From Whitmania pigra (Eukaryota; Annelida; Clitellata; Hirudinida; Haemopidae): a DNA stretch of 64,000 nucleotides. A model generated the notes under the pieces. That model saw only the letters and a list, made by a program, of their open reading frames with translations. It was not told the origin of the DNA and did no database searches. This document shows, piece after piece, positions 45,525 to 53,755 of this stretch (positions are counted from its first letter, which is position 1; each line of letters opens with the position of its first letter). Made by a program: the position numbers and the translations under genes. The stretch is from NCBI GenBank assembly GCA_021613335.1, contig JAJTWR010000431.1, positions 1,612,001-1,676,000 of the forward strand. The letters are read 5' to 3'.

Positions 45525-47408
45525 ATGGCTCTCGTCCTGTCCTGGCTCGCCACGGCACTTGCCGCGGACACGCCGCTACCGACAGTTTACGTACCGCCCA
45601 CGTCATCGACGGACGCCCTTTCTGCGCGCGAGCCCTATGCTTCCTATTCTGAAGTTTCCCTGCGTGGCAGTAACCCCGGCATCGAGCGGGTGGCGGATCG
45701 CCTCGCTGCCGCGCCGGGGGTCATCGTCCAAGACTCTGGTGGCATCGGGCAAAGGCTCACGGTGTCGCTGCGCGGCGCCACCTCCGAAGGAGTCCTCGTG
45801 CTCTTCGACGGCGTGCCGCTCGAACAGCCGGGAAGGGCAGTGGACCTCTCGATGTTGTCGCTGTCGCTCTTCGATCGACTCCAAGTCGTCCGCGGCGTAG
45901 CGCCCCGGATCGGAATGGGCGCGATGGGCGGCGTCGTCAACCTCGTGAGCCGCTCGAGCAGCGAGGGTGCGCTTGTCTCTGGCCGCGCGACCGTCGGCAT
46001 GTTTGGCACCTACGGGGCGGCTCTCTCCGGCACGGCACGACTCGGCCCGGGGCAGCTCCTCGTCATTGGCGACTATGTGCAGAGCGAAGGCGACTTCCCC
46101 TTTGCCTTCAACCCCACGCCGCAGGACCCGAACTCCACCTGGCGCTGGCAGACCCGCAACAACAACGCCTCGCGCCGAGGCAACGTATTCCTGAAGTACC
46201 GCTTCCGTGCCCCCGGCGACACCACCGTCGACGTTTCGTTTTTGGGGCAAGTGCGCGACCGCGGCCTCGCGGGCACTGCGCAGAATCCCCAACAGACCGC
46301 CGGGGAGACGGCCCTGCGAGGGCTCCTGTCGGCGCGCACCTCCACCGCGTTTGCCTGGGGCGGGCGGCTCGTCACCACGACCTACGGGAGCGCCGAGAAC
46401 GTGGACTACCGAGGGTCAATGTTCTTCCTGCAAGACCGCAAGTATCGCCTCGCCGGAACGGTGTCGACGGAGGCGCGCTACACCCAGAAAGTCCGGCACC
46501 ACGGCTTCACGCTGCTCCTCTCCGGCGGAGGCGATTGGCTGCGCGAGCAGAACTCAGTGACGACAGCAACACCCGCGTGGGGGCGGTTCGGGATTCTCGT
46601 CGCCGACGACTTGTCATTCCTCGATGGCCGACTCGTCGTAGGCGCATCGCTGCGCGCCGACATCGCCGGGAGCATCGCCGAAGTGTCGCCGCAACTCGGA
46701 ATCTCCTTTGAGCTGCTGCAAGGGCTCACCATGCGGGTCGCTGGTGGGCAGTCGAGCAGGCCGCCCTCGTTCTCTGAGCTCTACGTGTTCGACGGGTTGA
46801 CGATTCCGAATCCCCGGCTCCAACCGGAACGGGCGCGCAGCGTCGAAATCGCCTTCGACCTCGACCGCACCTACGTGTCCGGGAGCATCGCGGGCTTTTA
46901 CGCCCAGTACGAAAACCTCATCTCCTACGAGTACTACCCGCCGTCGATGGTGCGGCCCTACAACTTCGATTCGGCGATGATTACCGGCGTCGAGCTGCAA
47001 GTGGCCGTGGAACCATGTGCGTGGCTTCGCGGCAGCGCCTCCTACGCTTTCCTGTACGCGCGCAACACCTCGTCGGACCAGCGCTACACGGGGCTCCCGC
47101 TGCCGTTTCGGCCCGAACACAAGGGCTTCATCCGGGTCGAGGCCGGCGTACCGCTCCTCACGGCGAAGTTCGAAGCGGCGCTGCAGACCGGCCAGTACAC
47201 CAACCGGACCGCCGCCACGTTGCTCCCCGGGCGGGCGCTGCTCGCGGTGGGAGTCACGAGCCGCATCATCGCGAAACCGGAAATCAGCGTCGGCTTTGAA
47301 GTGCGCAACATCCTCAACGCGCAGACCCAAGATTTTGATGGCTATCCCCTCCCGCCTCGGGCGGGGTTTCTCACAGTGGCACTTGCATGGAATGGAGCAA
47401 AGAAATGA
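45525..47408 (+). CDS. btuB: TonB-dependent vitamin B12 receptor (BtuB type)
   Basis: A 627-residue outer-membrane receptor from ATG 45525, chosen because AGAGGA lies just ahead and a short signal peptide ('MALVLSWLATALAAD') follows. The plug domain shows 'IERVADRLAAAPGVIVQDSGGIGQRLTVSLRGATSEGVLVLFDGVPL' in pieces, with 'LQVVRGVAPRIGMGAMGGVVNLVSR' at its end. The rest is a 22-strand-type barrel ending with an aromatic-rich 'GFLTVALAWNGAKK'. The riboswitch upstream makes cobalamin or a precursor the expected cargo. Its stop overlaps the start of the next gene (ATGA). Confidence 0.9.
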   Translation: MALVLSWLATALAADTPLPTVYVPPTSSTDALSAREPYASYSEVSLRGSNPGIERVADRLAAAPGVIVQDSGGIGQRLTVSLRGATSEGVLVLFDGVPLEQPGRAVDLSMLSLSLFDRLQVVRGVAPRIGMGAMGGVVNLVSRSSSEGALVSGRATVGMFGTYGAALSGTARLGPGQLLVIGDYVQSEGDFPFAFNPTPQDPNSTWRWQTRNNNASRRGNVFLKYRFRAPGDTTVDVSFLGQVRDRGLAGTAQNPQQTAGETALRGLLSARTSTAFAWGGRLVTTTYGSAENVDYRGSMFFLQDRKYRLAGTVSTEARYTQKVRHHGFTLLLSGGGDWLREQNSVTTATPAWGRFGILVADDLSFLDGRLVVGASLRADIAGSIAEVSPQLGISFELLQGLTMRVAGGQSSRPPSFSELYVFDGLTIPNPRLQPERARSVEIAFDLDRTYVSGSIAGFYAQYENLISYEYYPPSMVRPYNFDSAMITGVELQVAVEPCAWLRGSASYAFLYARNTSSDQRYTGLPLPFRPEHKGFIRVEAGVPLLTAKFEAALQTGQYTNRTAATLLPGRALLAVGVTSRIIAKPEISVGFEVRNILNAQTQDFDGYPLPPRAGFLTVALAWNGAKK

Positions 47409-48769
47409 AGTTTTGGAAATCCTCAGTAGCAGTTGCAGTCGTCGGTATTCTTTCGAGTTGTGGTGGTCGGGAAGTGATCTGTTCCACGGGCACGACAGCA
47501 TGCAATCTGACCTGCGTCGACACGAAGGCCGACAAGCGCCACTGCGGCGCCTGCGGCAATACCTGCGCGGCGGCTCAAGTGTGTAATGTCGGCCGTTGCG
47601 AGTGCCCGCCGGGCACAGGTCTTCTCAATGGAACCTGCACCGCGCTTGATTTCAACGGCGTCGCGGCTTGCTTCCAGAGCGGCGAACTCATCCCCTTCAG
47701 CTCGACCTCGCTCACCAAAGGGACCCCGACCATCGTCGGTACGAATCCGCAGAGCATCGGCTTCCTAGACAGCGCCATGCTGGTCCTCGATGGCATCTCC
47801 AGCCGAATCTTCCAAGCGACCATCACCTCGACGGGTGAAATCACCCAGCAGCCGTGGGCCACGGTCACGGGCAAGGCTCCGAACCAAGTGCTCGTGGACG
47901 GAATTTGGGTCTATGCGGTCAACTCTGAGGGAGGCACCCTGCAGGTGATGGCGCGCGCGGGTGACGCAGGCGTCGTCTCCGTCCCGACCGCGAAGGGCAC
48001 CCAGGGATTCGCGCTCGGCACGACGAGCGAACTCAATTTTGGGCCGAACACTTATCCGAACACCGTCGCCAAATCGACGAACGCTCTCTGGGTGACGCTC
48101 ATGGGTGGCTCCGGCGATGGGATAGACGGCGGCCAAGCGGTCGTGAAGGTGTCGCTCCCAGACAACAATGGCGTCGTCAAAGAGCTCGCCCGGGTGGACC
48201 TCAGCAAGCTCGACCTGCAGTCCCCCGCCGGAAAACCCACGATTCCTCGTCCTGCCGGCTCGGCGACGCGCGGAAAGTACGTGTACGTCGCCCTCCAAAA
48301 CCTGGACGAGATGTGGTCGGCGGCAGGCGTGGGCCTGCTCGCGCGCATCGACACGACGACCAATGCGGTCACCACCGTTTCGCTTGGGAACTCCTGCCTT
48401 GCTGCGCAGTGGATTACGCCCATCGGCACGGACCTCGCGGTGAGCTGCGCTGGCGCTACGACCTACGACTTGGTGACCTACCAGACCCTTAGCGTCAAGG
48501 GTTCCGGCGTGGTGCTCGTCGACGCCCAGGACAAGGTCTCGGACTTCTACGCGGCGACCTGCCCGTCCTGCCCGTTCTTCAATGCCGGTCGCTCGGATGC
48601 GTTCGGGAACCGCCTCGTCGTCGGTGCCGGTAACCAAACCATGGCCCTCGTCCTCGACGTCGTCGACGGTAAACTCGTGCCGGTGCGCGGGGTAGACAAT
48701 CCCTTGACCATCTGCTCGCCCGCAAAGATGGGCCAGAACTTCGTCGGGGATATTCGCGCGATACACTGA
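47405..48769 (+). CDS. Beta-propeller-like lipoprotein coupled to btuB
   Basis: About 454 residues from ATG 47405, preceded by GGAG, and overlapping the btuB stop by four bases. The signal 'MKFWKSSVAVAVVGILSSC' has a clear lipobox (LSSC). A Cys-rich segment ('ADKRHCGACGNTCAAAQVCNVGRCECPPG') of the kind common in myxobacterial surface proteins follows. The rest has repeated WVYAVN/LWVTLM/YVYVALQN strands as in YncE-like propellers ('TKSTNALWVTLMGGSGD'). Coupling to btuB under a B12 riboswitch implies a part in cobalamin capture, like BtuG in Bacteroides, which is also a propeller lipoprotein paired with BtuB. That parallel is inference. Confidence 0.82.
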   Translation: MKFWKSSVAVAVVGILSSCGGREVICSTGTTACNLTCVDTKADKRHCGACGNTCAAAQVCNVGRCECPPGTGLLNGTCTALDFNGVAACFQSGELIPFSSTSLTKGTPTIVGTNPQSIGFLDSAMLVLDGISSRIFQATITSTGEITQQPWATVTGKAPNQVLVDGIWVYAVNSEGGTLQVMARAGDAGVVSVPTAKGTQGFALGTTSELNFGPNTYPNTVAKSTNALWVTLMGGSGDGIDGGQAVVKVSLPDNNGVVKELARVDLSKLDLQSPAGKPTIPRPAGSATRGKYVYVALQNLDEMWSAAGVGLLARIDTTTNAVTTVSLGNSCLAAQWITPIGTDLAVSCAGATTYDLVTYQTLSVKGSGVVLVDAQDKVSDFYAATCPSCPFFNAGRSDAFGNRLVVGAGNQTMALVLDVVDGKLVPVRGVDNPLTICSPAKMGQNFVGDIRAIH

Positions 48770-48802
48770 CGTTCCGGATTCCTTCCGGGCAAAACCTGGA
48801 CA

Positions 48803-48946
48803 AGGAAGCGACAGGATGCTATATGCTCTCTGAGCTTGAAGCGCATGACCGCTAGTCGCGGCGCGAGAGGCGGGGTTCGATTCCCGCCGACGCTGTGCTT
48901 CAACGCCTCACCTACCACCGCACAACCTGTCGCTTCTTATTTTTCG
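48803..48946 (+). ncRNA. Candidate structured RNA with nested stems and a T-run
   Basis: Three stems are nested. The outer one pairs GAAGCGACAGG (48805-48815) with CCTGTCGCTTC (48926-48936), extendable by two pairs, and is followed by TTATTTTT. The middle one is TTGAAGC (48836-48842) with GCTTCAA (48897-48903). The inner one is GGCGGG (48869-48874) with CCCGCC (48883-48888) around GTTCGATT, which looks like a tRNA T-arm loop with one extra base. A further small stem CCGC/GCGG lies between. It fits no tRNA, tmRNA, SRP or 6S pattern I can recognise. The strand is inferred from the T-run. It lies between the btuB operon and dedA. Confidence 0.45.
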
Positions 48947-49040
48947 TGAGCAACACGTTGTGAGTAATGCGGCTTCTCAGTAGCGCGCTGCCGGGCTCAG
49001 TAGCCGTTGAGCGCTGGCGCTGCTAGGGTGGCCCTTCAAA

Positions 49041-49655
49041 ATGATTCAAAACGTCGACCAGTATCTACAAGCTGTTGGTGCATGGGGATACCTCGTGCTC
49101 GGCGTCGCTGCTTGCCTTGAGTATCTGATTCCGCCGGTTCCTGGCGACGTGACTACCATCCTCGGTGGCGCCTTCGCCGTGCGCGCCGGGCACTCGGCGC
49201 CCTTCGTTTTCCTGTGCCTCAACCTCGGGAGCTTCTTCGGCATCTGGGGCACCTGGGGCATGGGCACCTATCTCGGGCATCGCCTCGACACTGGCTCCCG
49301 ACTCTTGCCGGGCATGTCGCCGGAGCGGCTCGAATCCCTTCGGCAGCGCATGCGACGCCACGGGACGTGGCTCCTCATCGCCAATCGCTTTCTGCCGTCG
49401 TTCCGCGCCGTCCTGGTCATCGCTGCTGGGGCCGCCAACATCCCCCTCGGGCGAACCCTGCTCTTCGGGATGATTTCAGCACTCGCTTGGAATGCTCTCC
49501 TCCTCTCCGTCGGCATGGCCATCGGAGCGAACGCCGAGCGCATCGAGGAGTTCTTCTCGACGTGGCGCACTGCCGGAATCATTCTGGTCGTCGCGATAGC
49601 CCTCGCCTTTGGTGCCCACGCCACTTGGCGACGTTGGAGAAGCCTCGCCCGGTGA
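49041..49655 (+). CDS. DedA family membrane protein
   Basis: A 204-residue inner-membrane protein with the DedA/SNARE-associated pattern. It has 'WGYLVLGVAACLEYLIPPVPGDVTTILGGAFA' at the start, 'LGSFFGIWGTWGMGTYLGHRL' in the middle, and the conserved 'RHGTWLLIANRFLPSFRAVLVIAAGAANIPLGRTLLFGMISALAWN'-type block, seen in segments. DedA proteins are thought to be undecaprenyl-phosphate or phospholipid translocases. Its stop overlaps the next start (GTGA). Confidence 0.93.
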   Translation: MIQNVDQYLQAVGAWGYLVLGVAACLEYLIPPVPGDVTTILGGAFAVRAGHSAPFVFLCLNLGSFFGIWGTWGMGTYLGHRLDTGSRLLPGMSPERLESLRQRMRRHGTWLLIANRFLPSFRAVLVIAAGAANIPLGRTLLFGMISALAWNALLLSVGMAIGANAERIEEFFSTWRTAGIILVVAIALAFGAHATWRRWRSLAR

Positions 49656-50707
49656 GCTCCGCGAACGAACCGCTGCTGCGACTTCCGCCCGCGCCGTCGC
49701 GCATCGCCGACGAGAACGGCAGCCCGCGCTACGGTTCCTACGAGGGCATCCTCGATTCGCTCTCGTTCGTGGGGCTCGCTCCCCAGTTCCGCCCCGGGGC
49801 GCTGAAGCGCGCCCTCATCCACAAACAGTGGCTCTATGCATTTCTCGCGAACGACGAGTTTGCGGTGCTTTGCGCCACGGTCGACCTAGGCTACGTGGGC
49901 AACGGCTTCGCCCTCGTCGCCGACTTGAAGGCTCGCCAAGTGTTGCTCGATACGACCGCGCTCGCTCCGCCGGGCGGCGCCGACATCATGGAGCGCGGTG
50001 GCGAGCGCTTCTCGGCGCATTTTCGCGCGGGAGGGCTCACCCTCGACGTCACCCGCCCCGTGGGTGCCCCCCAGTACAAACTCCACCTCAAATCCACCGC
50101 CGCGCGTGGGCGTCCAGCCCTGCTCCTCGACGCGGAACTCGATGCGGCAGGCAATCCGCTCACGGCCATCTCACCGACCGAAGGCGGGCGCGTCAGCGTC
50201 ACCCAAAAATGGGCGGGCCTGACCGGCCGCGGGCGACTCCTCCTCGGCAGCAACGAGTCGTTGCTGCGCGATGTCTACGGCGGCTTTGACCTCACCAGCG
50301 GTCTTCTCCCCCGCCGTGTCCGATGGCGCTGGGCCTTCGGTTGCGGCCTCGGCTCCGACGGGCGTCGCCTCGGTTTCAATCTCTCCGAGGGCTTCCTCGT
50401 GGGCGACCCGCCGACGAGCGAAAACGCTGCCTGGCTCGGCGGCGACCTACGGCCGCTGCCGCCGGTGCGCTTTTCTTGGAATCCCGACGACATGCTCGCC
50501 GAGTGGCGGGTCGCGTCCAGCGATGGCAAGGTCGACCTCCTCTTCCATCCGTTCGGCGGCCATCGCGAAGACCGAAACCTCCTCGTCGCCAAGAGCCGCT
50601 TCCGGCAACCCATCGGGTTCTGGAGCGGGAAGCTTGTCCTCGGGGACGAAGTGGTGCAGTTCGCAGAGGTCCCCGGCGTTGCCGAAGACCAGGACGTGTT
50701 GTGGTGA
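49652..50707 (+). CDS. DUF2804-like protein
   Basis: A 351-residue protein from GTG 49652, overlapping the dedA stop by four bases. It matches the DUF2804 pattern in 'KQWLYAFLANDEFAVLCATVDLGYVGNGFALVADL' (seen in pieces), 'RRVRWRWAFGCGLGSDGRRLGFNLSEGF' and 'FHPFGGHREDRNLLVAKSRFRQPIGFWSG'. The fold resembles lipocalin/AttH-like hydroxyneurosporene synthase-type proteins. No signal peptide is seen. The function is unknown; the neighbours are a membrane-lipid-related DedA and ribosome-maturation genes. Confidence 0.78.
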   Translation: MSSANEPLLRLPPAPSRIADENGSPRYGSYEGILDSLSFVGLAPQFRPGALKRALIHKQWLYAFLANDEFAVLCATVDLGYVGNGFALVADLKARQVLLDTTALAPPGGADIMERGGERFSAHFRAGGLTLDVTRPVGAPQYKLHLKSTAARGRPALLLDAELDAAGNPLTAISPTEGGRVSVTQKWAGLTGRGRLLLGSNESLLRDVYGGFDLTSGLLPRRVRWRWAFGCGLGSDGRRLGFNLSEGFLVGDPPTSENAAWLGGDLRPLPPVRFSWNPDDMLAEWRVASSDGKVDLLFHPFGGHREDRNLLVAKSRFRQPIGFWSGKLVLGDEVVQFAEVPGVAEDQDVLW

Positions 50708-50732
50708 AGCGTCACTCGCAGAGGAGAGCTCG

Positions 50733-51359
50733 ATGGCTGTACGGCCCAAGAAGCCCGTAAAGAAGTTTGCCACCAAGGTGGCGAAGAAAGCAGTAGGGGG
50801 CCGCAGCGCGGCCAAGAAAACTGTCGGCGGCGCCGCAAAGCGCAACGCAGCAGCACCGCGCAGCGCCTCGGCGCGCTCCGCCGGAAGCCGCCGCAGCGCG
50901 ACACCTTCGCGAGGCAAAGCCCGCGCCGCCGCGCCGAAGCGCTCCATACCGCTGCGTCCGAAGAAGCAGCGCGGCGCACGCCGCCCGGCGCCACGGCGAC
51001 AGGCCGTCCCCGCACCGGAAGCCCTCGCCCTTGCTCGGCGGGTGGCGGAGCTCGCCCGCGAAAAGAAGGCCTTCGACGTGCTCATCCTCGATGTGACCGC
51101 CCACGGCGCGAGCGTCGGCTACGACTACATCGTCTTGGGTTCCGGCGAATCCGAGCCGCAGCTCCGCGCCATTCTCGAAGCCGTCACCGGCACCCTGAAG
51201 GGCGAAGGGCGCCCGGCGCGCTCCACCGAAACCTCTGCGGATTGGGTCCTCCTCGATTTGGGCGATGTCGTCGCCCACTTCTTCACGCCGGACCGGCGCG
51301 GAGTCTACGACTTCGAAGAACTCTGGCAAGACGCTCCGCGCGTCCCGGTGGCCGAATAA
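50733..51359 (+). CDS. rsfS: Ribosomal silencing factor RsfS with long basic N-terminal extension
   Basis: A 208-residue protein from ATG 50733, with GAGGAG upstream. Residues about 95-205 are the Iojap/RsfS domain: 'ALARRVAELAREKKAFDVLILDVTAHGASVGYDYIVLGSG', then 'GRPARSTETSADWVLLDLGDVVAHFFTPDRRGVYDFEELW' (given here in part). Typical RsfS proteins have about 105-130 residues. The extra N-terminal 90 residues are almost only Lys, Arg, Ala, Ser, Pro and Gly, like a histone-H1-type tail, and may bind RNA. It precedes rlmH by one base, a common pairing. Confidence 0.9.
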   Translation: MAVRPKKPVKKFATKVAKKAVGGRSAAKKTVGGAAKRNAAAPRSASARSAGSRRSATPSRGKARAAAPKRSIPLRPKKQRGARRPAPRRQAVPAPEALALARRVAELAREKKAFDVLILDVTAHGASVGYDYIVLGSGESEPQLRAILEAVTGTLKGEGRPARSTETSADWVLLDLGDVVAHFFTPDRRGVYDFEELWQDAPRVPVAE

Positions 51360-51360
51360 C

Positions 51361-51825
51361 GTGGCGATACGCCTTTCGCTGCTGAGCGTCGGCCGCGACC
51401 GCTCGGGGCTGTTTGCGCCAGCCGTCGACGAGTACCTCGGCCGGGTGAAGCATTACGCAAAGGTGCGGGTGGTGGAGCTGAAGGCCTCGCAACACGAAGG
51501 CCAACAGGCGCGGCACGACGAAGGCGAGCGGCTCCTCGCGGCGGTGCCGAAGGACGCGCTGCTCGTGGCTCTCGACGAACGCGGCACGCACCTCTCCTCG
51601 CGCGAATTTGCCAACTGGCTCGGGCAGGCGCGCGACCGCGGCCGCGAGGTGGCTTTCGCGCTCGGCGGCGACGAAGGACTTTCGGAGGCAGTCCGGGCGA
51701 CGGCGTCGCTCGTGCTGTCGCTGTCGGCGATGACGTTGCCGCATCGCCTAGCGCGGCTCGTCCTCTGCGAGCAGGTGTACCGGGGCCTAACGCTTCTCCA
51801 CGGAGAGCCGTACCACCGCGGGTGA
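51361..51825 (+). CDS. rlmH: 23S rRNA pseudouridine-1915 N3-methyltransferase
   Basis: A 154-residue SPOUT methyltransferase from GTG 51361, one base after the rsfS stop. Diagnostic parts are 'RLSLLSVGRDRSGLFAPAVDEYLGRVKHY', 'ALDERGTHLSSREFANWL', the SAM-knot 'VAFALGGDEGLSEAV', and the C-terminal 'SLSAMTLPHRLARLVLCEQVYRGLTLLHGEPYHR', all standard for RlmH at normal length. Its last 39 bases overlap the convergent ADP-ribosylglycohydrolase gene. Confidence 0.96.
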   Translation: MAIRLSLLSVGRDRSGLFAPAVDEYLGRVKHYAKVRVVELKASQHEGQQARHDEGERLLAAVPKDALLVALDERGTHLSSREFANWLGQARDRGREVAFALGGDEGLSEAVRATASLVLSLSAMTLPHRLARLVLCEQVYRGLTLLHGEPYHRG

Positions 51826-52827
51826 CGTCGAACCGCGCTTCGCGGTTGCCGACTGCGACGCCACAAAGGCGAAGAGCGCGTCGGCAGAGGCGGTGAGCTC
51901 CTCGCTGTAGAGCAGATTCTTTCGCAAGCGCACCGGCAAGGCTTCGCATCCAAGCGCAGCGCCGAACAGCGCCGCAGTGAGGCCGGCCGCGACATCTACT
52001 TCGCCGCCGTTCGCGAGCACCGCCGCGAGCGCCGAGCGAAAATCGAGCGGGTACTTGAGTGTGGCGTAGAGCGCCACCAGCAGCACCGGCACCAAATGCG
52101 CCGGGAGCCCCACGTCGTTCTTTTTTCGGAGCACGCCCACCTCGCGAAGCGTGGCCATCGCCCGCTCGGTGCTGAGGCCCAACGTGCGCGGCAGATAGAA
52201 GATTTCGCTCGCGAGTTCTCGGTCGCAGTTCATCGCCGCTTGCGCCAACTCCTCGCAGGTGCGCCGCGGGGAAATCTTCGGGTCGCTGATGCGGAGCTGG
52301 ATGCAGCGGGCGATGGTGAGGACCGCCGCCGTGCAGGCCGGGTCCTTGTGGGTCATCACGGTGATGACGTGCGCGTGGTGCGCGAGTTTGCTGATGGCCT
52401 CTTCGCCGAGGAGGCCGAGCGCGACGCCGCGCGAGAGGCAGCTCGGGTCGCGGACGCCGAGCGGAGCGCCCGACGATACCCACGGCGTGCCGTCTTGGAG
52501 AGCCCGCATCGCCTTATCCACGGAGTCCTGCGGGTCCAAGATGGAGCCGTCGACCCACAGCCAGGCGTAGTGCTGGGCCACCGCCCGGCCATCGACGCCC
52601 TTCGCTTCGACGATTGCATTGGCCGTCGACAGGAGCAGCTGGGTGTCATCGGTGAATTGGCCGCGGGAAAACCCGTGGCGGATCCCAAAGTCCTCCACGG
52701 GCAACGGACGCCGGTGGAGTTCCTGCGGGGAGCGGCCCCGGTACGGGAATCCGAGCGCGTCGCCAATGGCAAAACCGAGCAGGGCACCGCGATATCTATC
52801 GCGAAGCTCGTTCGGTTGGAGGCTCAT
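51787..52827 (-). CDS. ADP-ribosylglycohydrolase family protein
   Basis: About 346 residues from ATG 52827, with GAGGAGC upstream. The N-terminal 'DRYRGALLGFAIGDALGFPYRGRS' and the metal motif 'GQFTDDTQLLLS' match the DraG/ADP-ribosylglycohydrolase fold. The second metal site is changed: where the family has GGDxDT, this has 'NGGEVDVAAGLTAALFGAALG', so one Asp is Glu and the Thr is Val. It may still bind two magnesium ions or may have altered specificity. It would remove ADP-ribose from proteins or small molecules. Convergent overlap with rlmH. Confidence 0.85.
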   Translation of the reverse strand: MSLQPNELRDRYRGALLGFAIGDALGFPYRGRSPQELHRRPLPVEDFGIRHGFSRGQFTDDTQLLLSTANAIVEAKGVDGRAVAQHYAWLWVDGSILDPQDSVDKAMRALQDGTPWVSSGAPLGVRDPSCLSRGVALGLLGEEAISKLAHHAHVITVMTHKDPACTAAVLTIARCIQLRISDPKISPRRTCEELAQAAMNCDRELASEIFYLPRTLGLSTERAMATLREVGVLRKKNDVGLPAHLVPVLLVALYATLKYPLDFRSALAAVLANGGEVDVAAGLTAALFGAALGCEALPVRLRKNLLYSEELTASADALFAFVASQSATAKRGSTSPAVVRLSVEKR

Positions 52828-53224
52828 CGGTGAAGCTCCTCTGCGGGGTAGGTTGAGGTGTGAATTTTCCAATTTCTGAGACAGTTTGTCGAGGGGTGGT
52901 CTTCTGTTCCCTAAAGATAGTTGTAGTCAGACGCTCCTTGAAATGCTCCGATTCGCCGTAGATGATCGCAGTGCCAACGAAATCGTTCGCAAAACGCGCT
53001 CTTGCTCGTGTGTCGAACCAGCGTGCCTCGGTGCCAGTCGACTACGTGTCACAGGATTTCCATCCCGCGCGGAAAACGCCTCTAAATTCAGGCTATGATC
53101 GTGCTATAGCGAGGCACTACAAAGCGCCATCCTCTCCTCGGTTTGTCGAACAGGATGGTTTCTTGGCTTCACAGGAGAGGCCGTATTCCAACGACGTAGC
53201 ACCGAAGTGGAAGGCAAGACGTCC
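52828..53224. other. Intergenic region between the glycohydrolase and haem-use genes
   Basis: About 400 bases between divergent genes. Short frames are present but none has protein-like composition or a ribosome site. The composition is mixed, and AT-rich stretches such as 'CTAAATTCAGGCTATGATC' near 53080-53100 could hold the promoter of the haem operon. I see no clear Fur box. Confidence 0.5.
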
Positions 53225-53755
53225 ATGAATGCTCCCCAAGGGCTCGACCTTGTGTTGACGGAGGCTCTAGCGTACCCCGAAAAATTCCAATCACTCATCC
53301 TCGCCACCTGCGACGCCGAGAACAATCCCGAGGCGAGCTATGCTCCATACGTCGTTCGCGATGGGGAGTACTACGTATACTTGAGCGAACTTGCGCGACA
53401 TACCGGGAACTTGCTCGCGAACCCGTGCTGCTCGGTGCTCTTCTTGGAGAGCGAGGCCGAGGCGAAGATGATATTTGCCCGGCGCCGTTTGACGATTCAC
53501 TGCTCCGTTGCCGAAGTTCCGCGGGGGACTCCGCAGTTCGCTTCGGGGATGCAGGATTTCCGGCAGCGCTATGGCGAGTTTTTCTCGAACTTGGAGCGCA
53601 TGGCCGATTTTCACCTCTTCCGACTGTCGCCGAAAGAAGCCTCATATGTGACGGGTTTCGCGAAGGCCTATACGCTGAGTGGGGAGCGGTTGCGGACAAT
53701 CCGCCACCGCAATGATGTGGACCATCGCATCACTGAGGTTACAGGCAGGGCATGA
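53225..53755 (+). CDS. HugZ-like haem-utilisation protein (split-barrel, FMN-binding fold)
   Basis: About 176 residues from ATG 53225. It has the pyridoxamine-phosphate-oxidase-like barrel: 'FQSLILATCDAENNPEASYAPYVVRDGEYYVYLSELARHTGNL', then 'RRRLTIHCSVAEVPR', 'FRQRYGEFFSNLERMADFHLFRLSP' and the C-terminal 'ASYVTGFAKAYTLSG', the segment typical of HugZ/HutZ proteins (listed here in parts). Those proteins degrade or store haem. Its stop overlaps the start of the HemS-like gene (ATGA), a direct functional link. Confidence 0.88.
   Translation: MNAPQGLDLVLTEALAYPEKFQSLILATCDAENNPEASYAPYVVRDGEYYVYLSELARHTGNLLANPCCSVLFLESEAEAKMIFARRRLTIHCSVAEVPRGTPQFASGMQDFRQRYGEFFSNLERMADFHLFRLSPKEASYVTGFAKAYTLSGERLRTIRHRNDVDHRITEVTGRA

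Noticed and set aside
43279..45606. 775-codon minus-strand open frame
   Set aside because: The part above 44103 overlaps dapE and the riboswitch on the other strand and has no protein character. Only the hydrolase part is real.
48803..48946. tRNA-Sec, tmRNA, SRP RNA or 6S RNA
   Set aside because: No UCA anticodon, no tag frame, no conserved SRP loop and no 6S bubble can be drawn. The T-arm-like loop has eight bases rather than seven.
49214..50707. 497-codon frame joining the dedA region to DUF2804
   Set aside because: The first 146 codons overlap dedA in another frame; the real start is the GTG at 49652.
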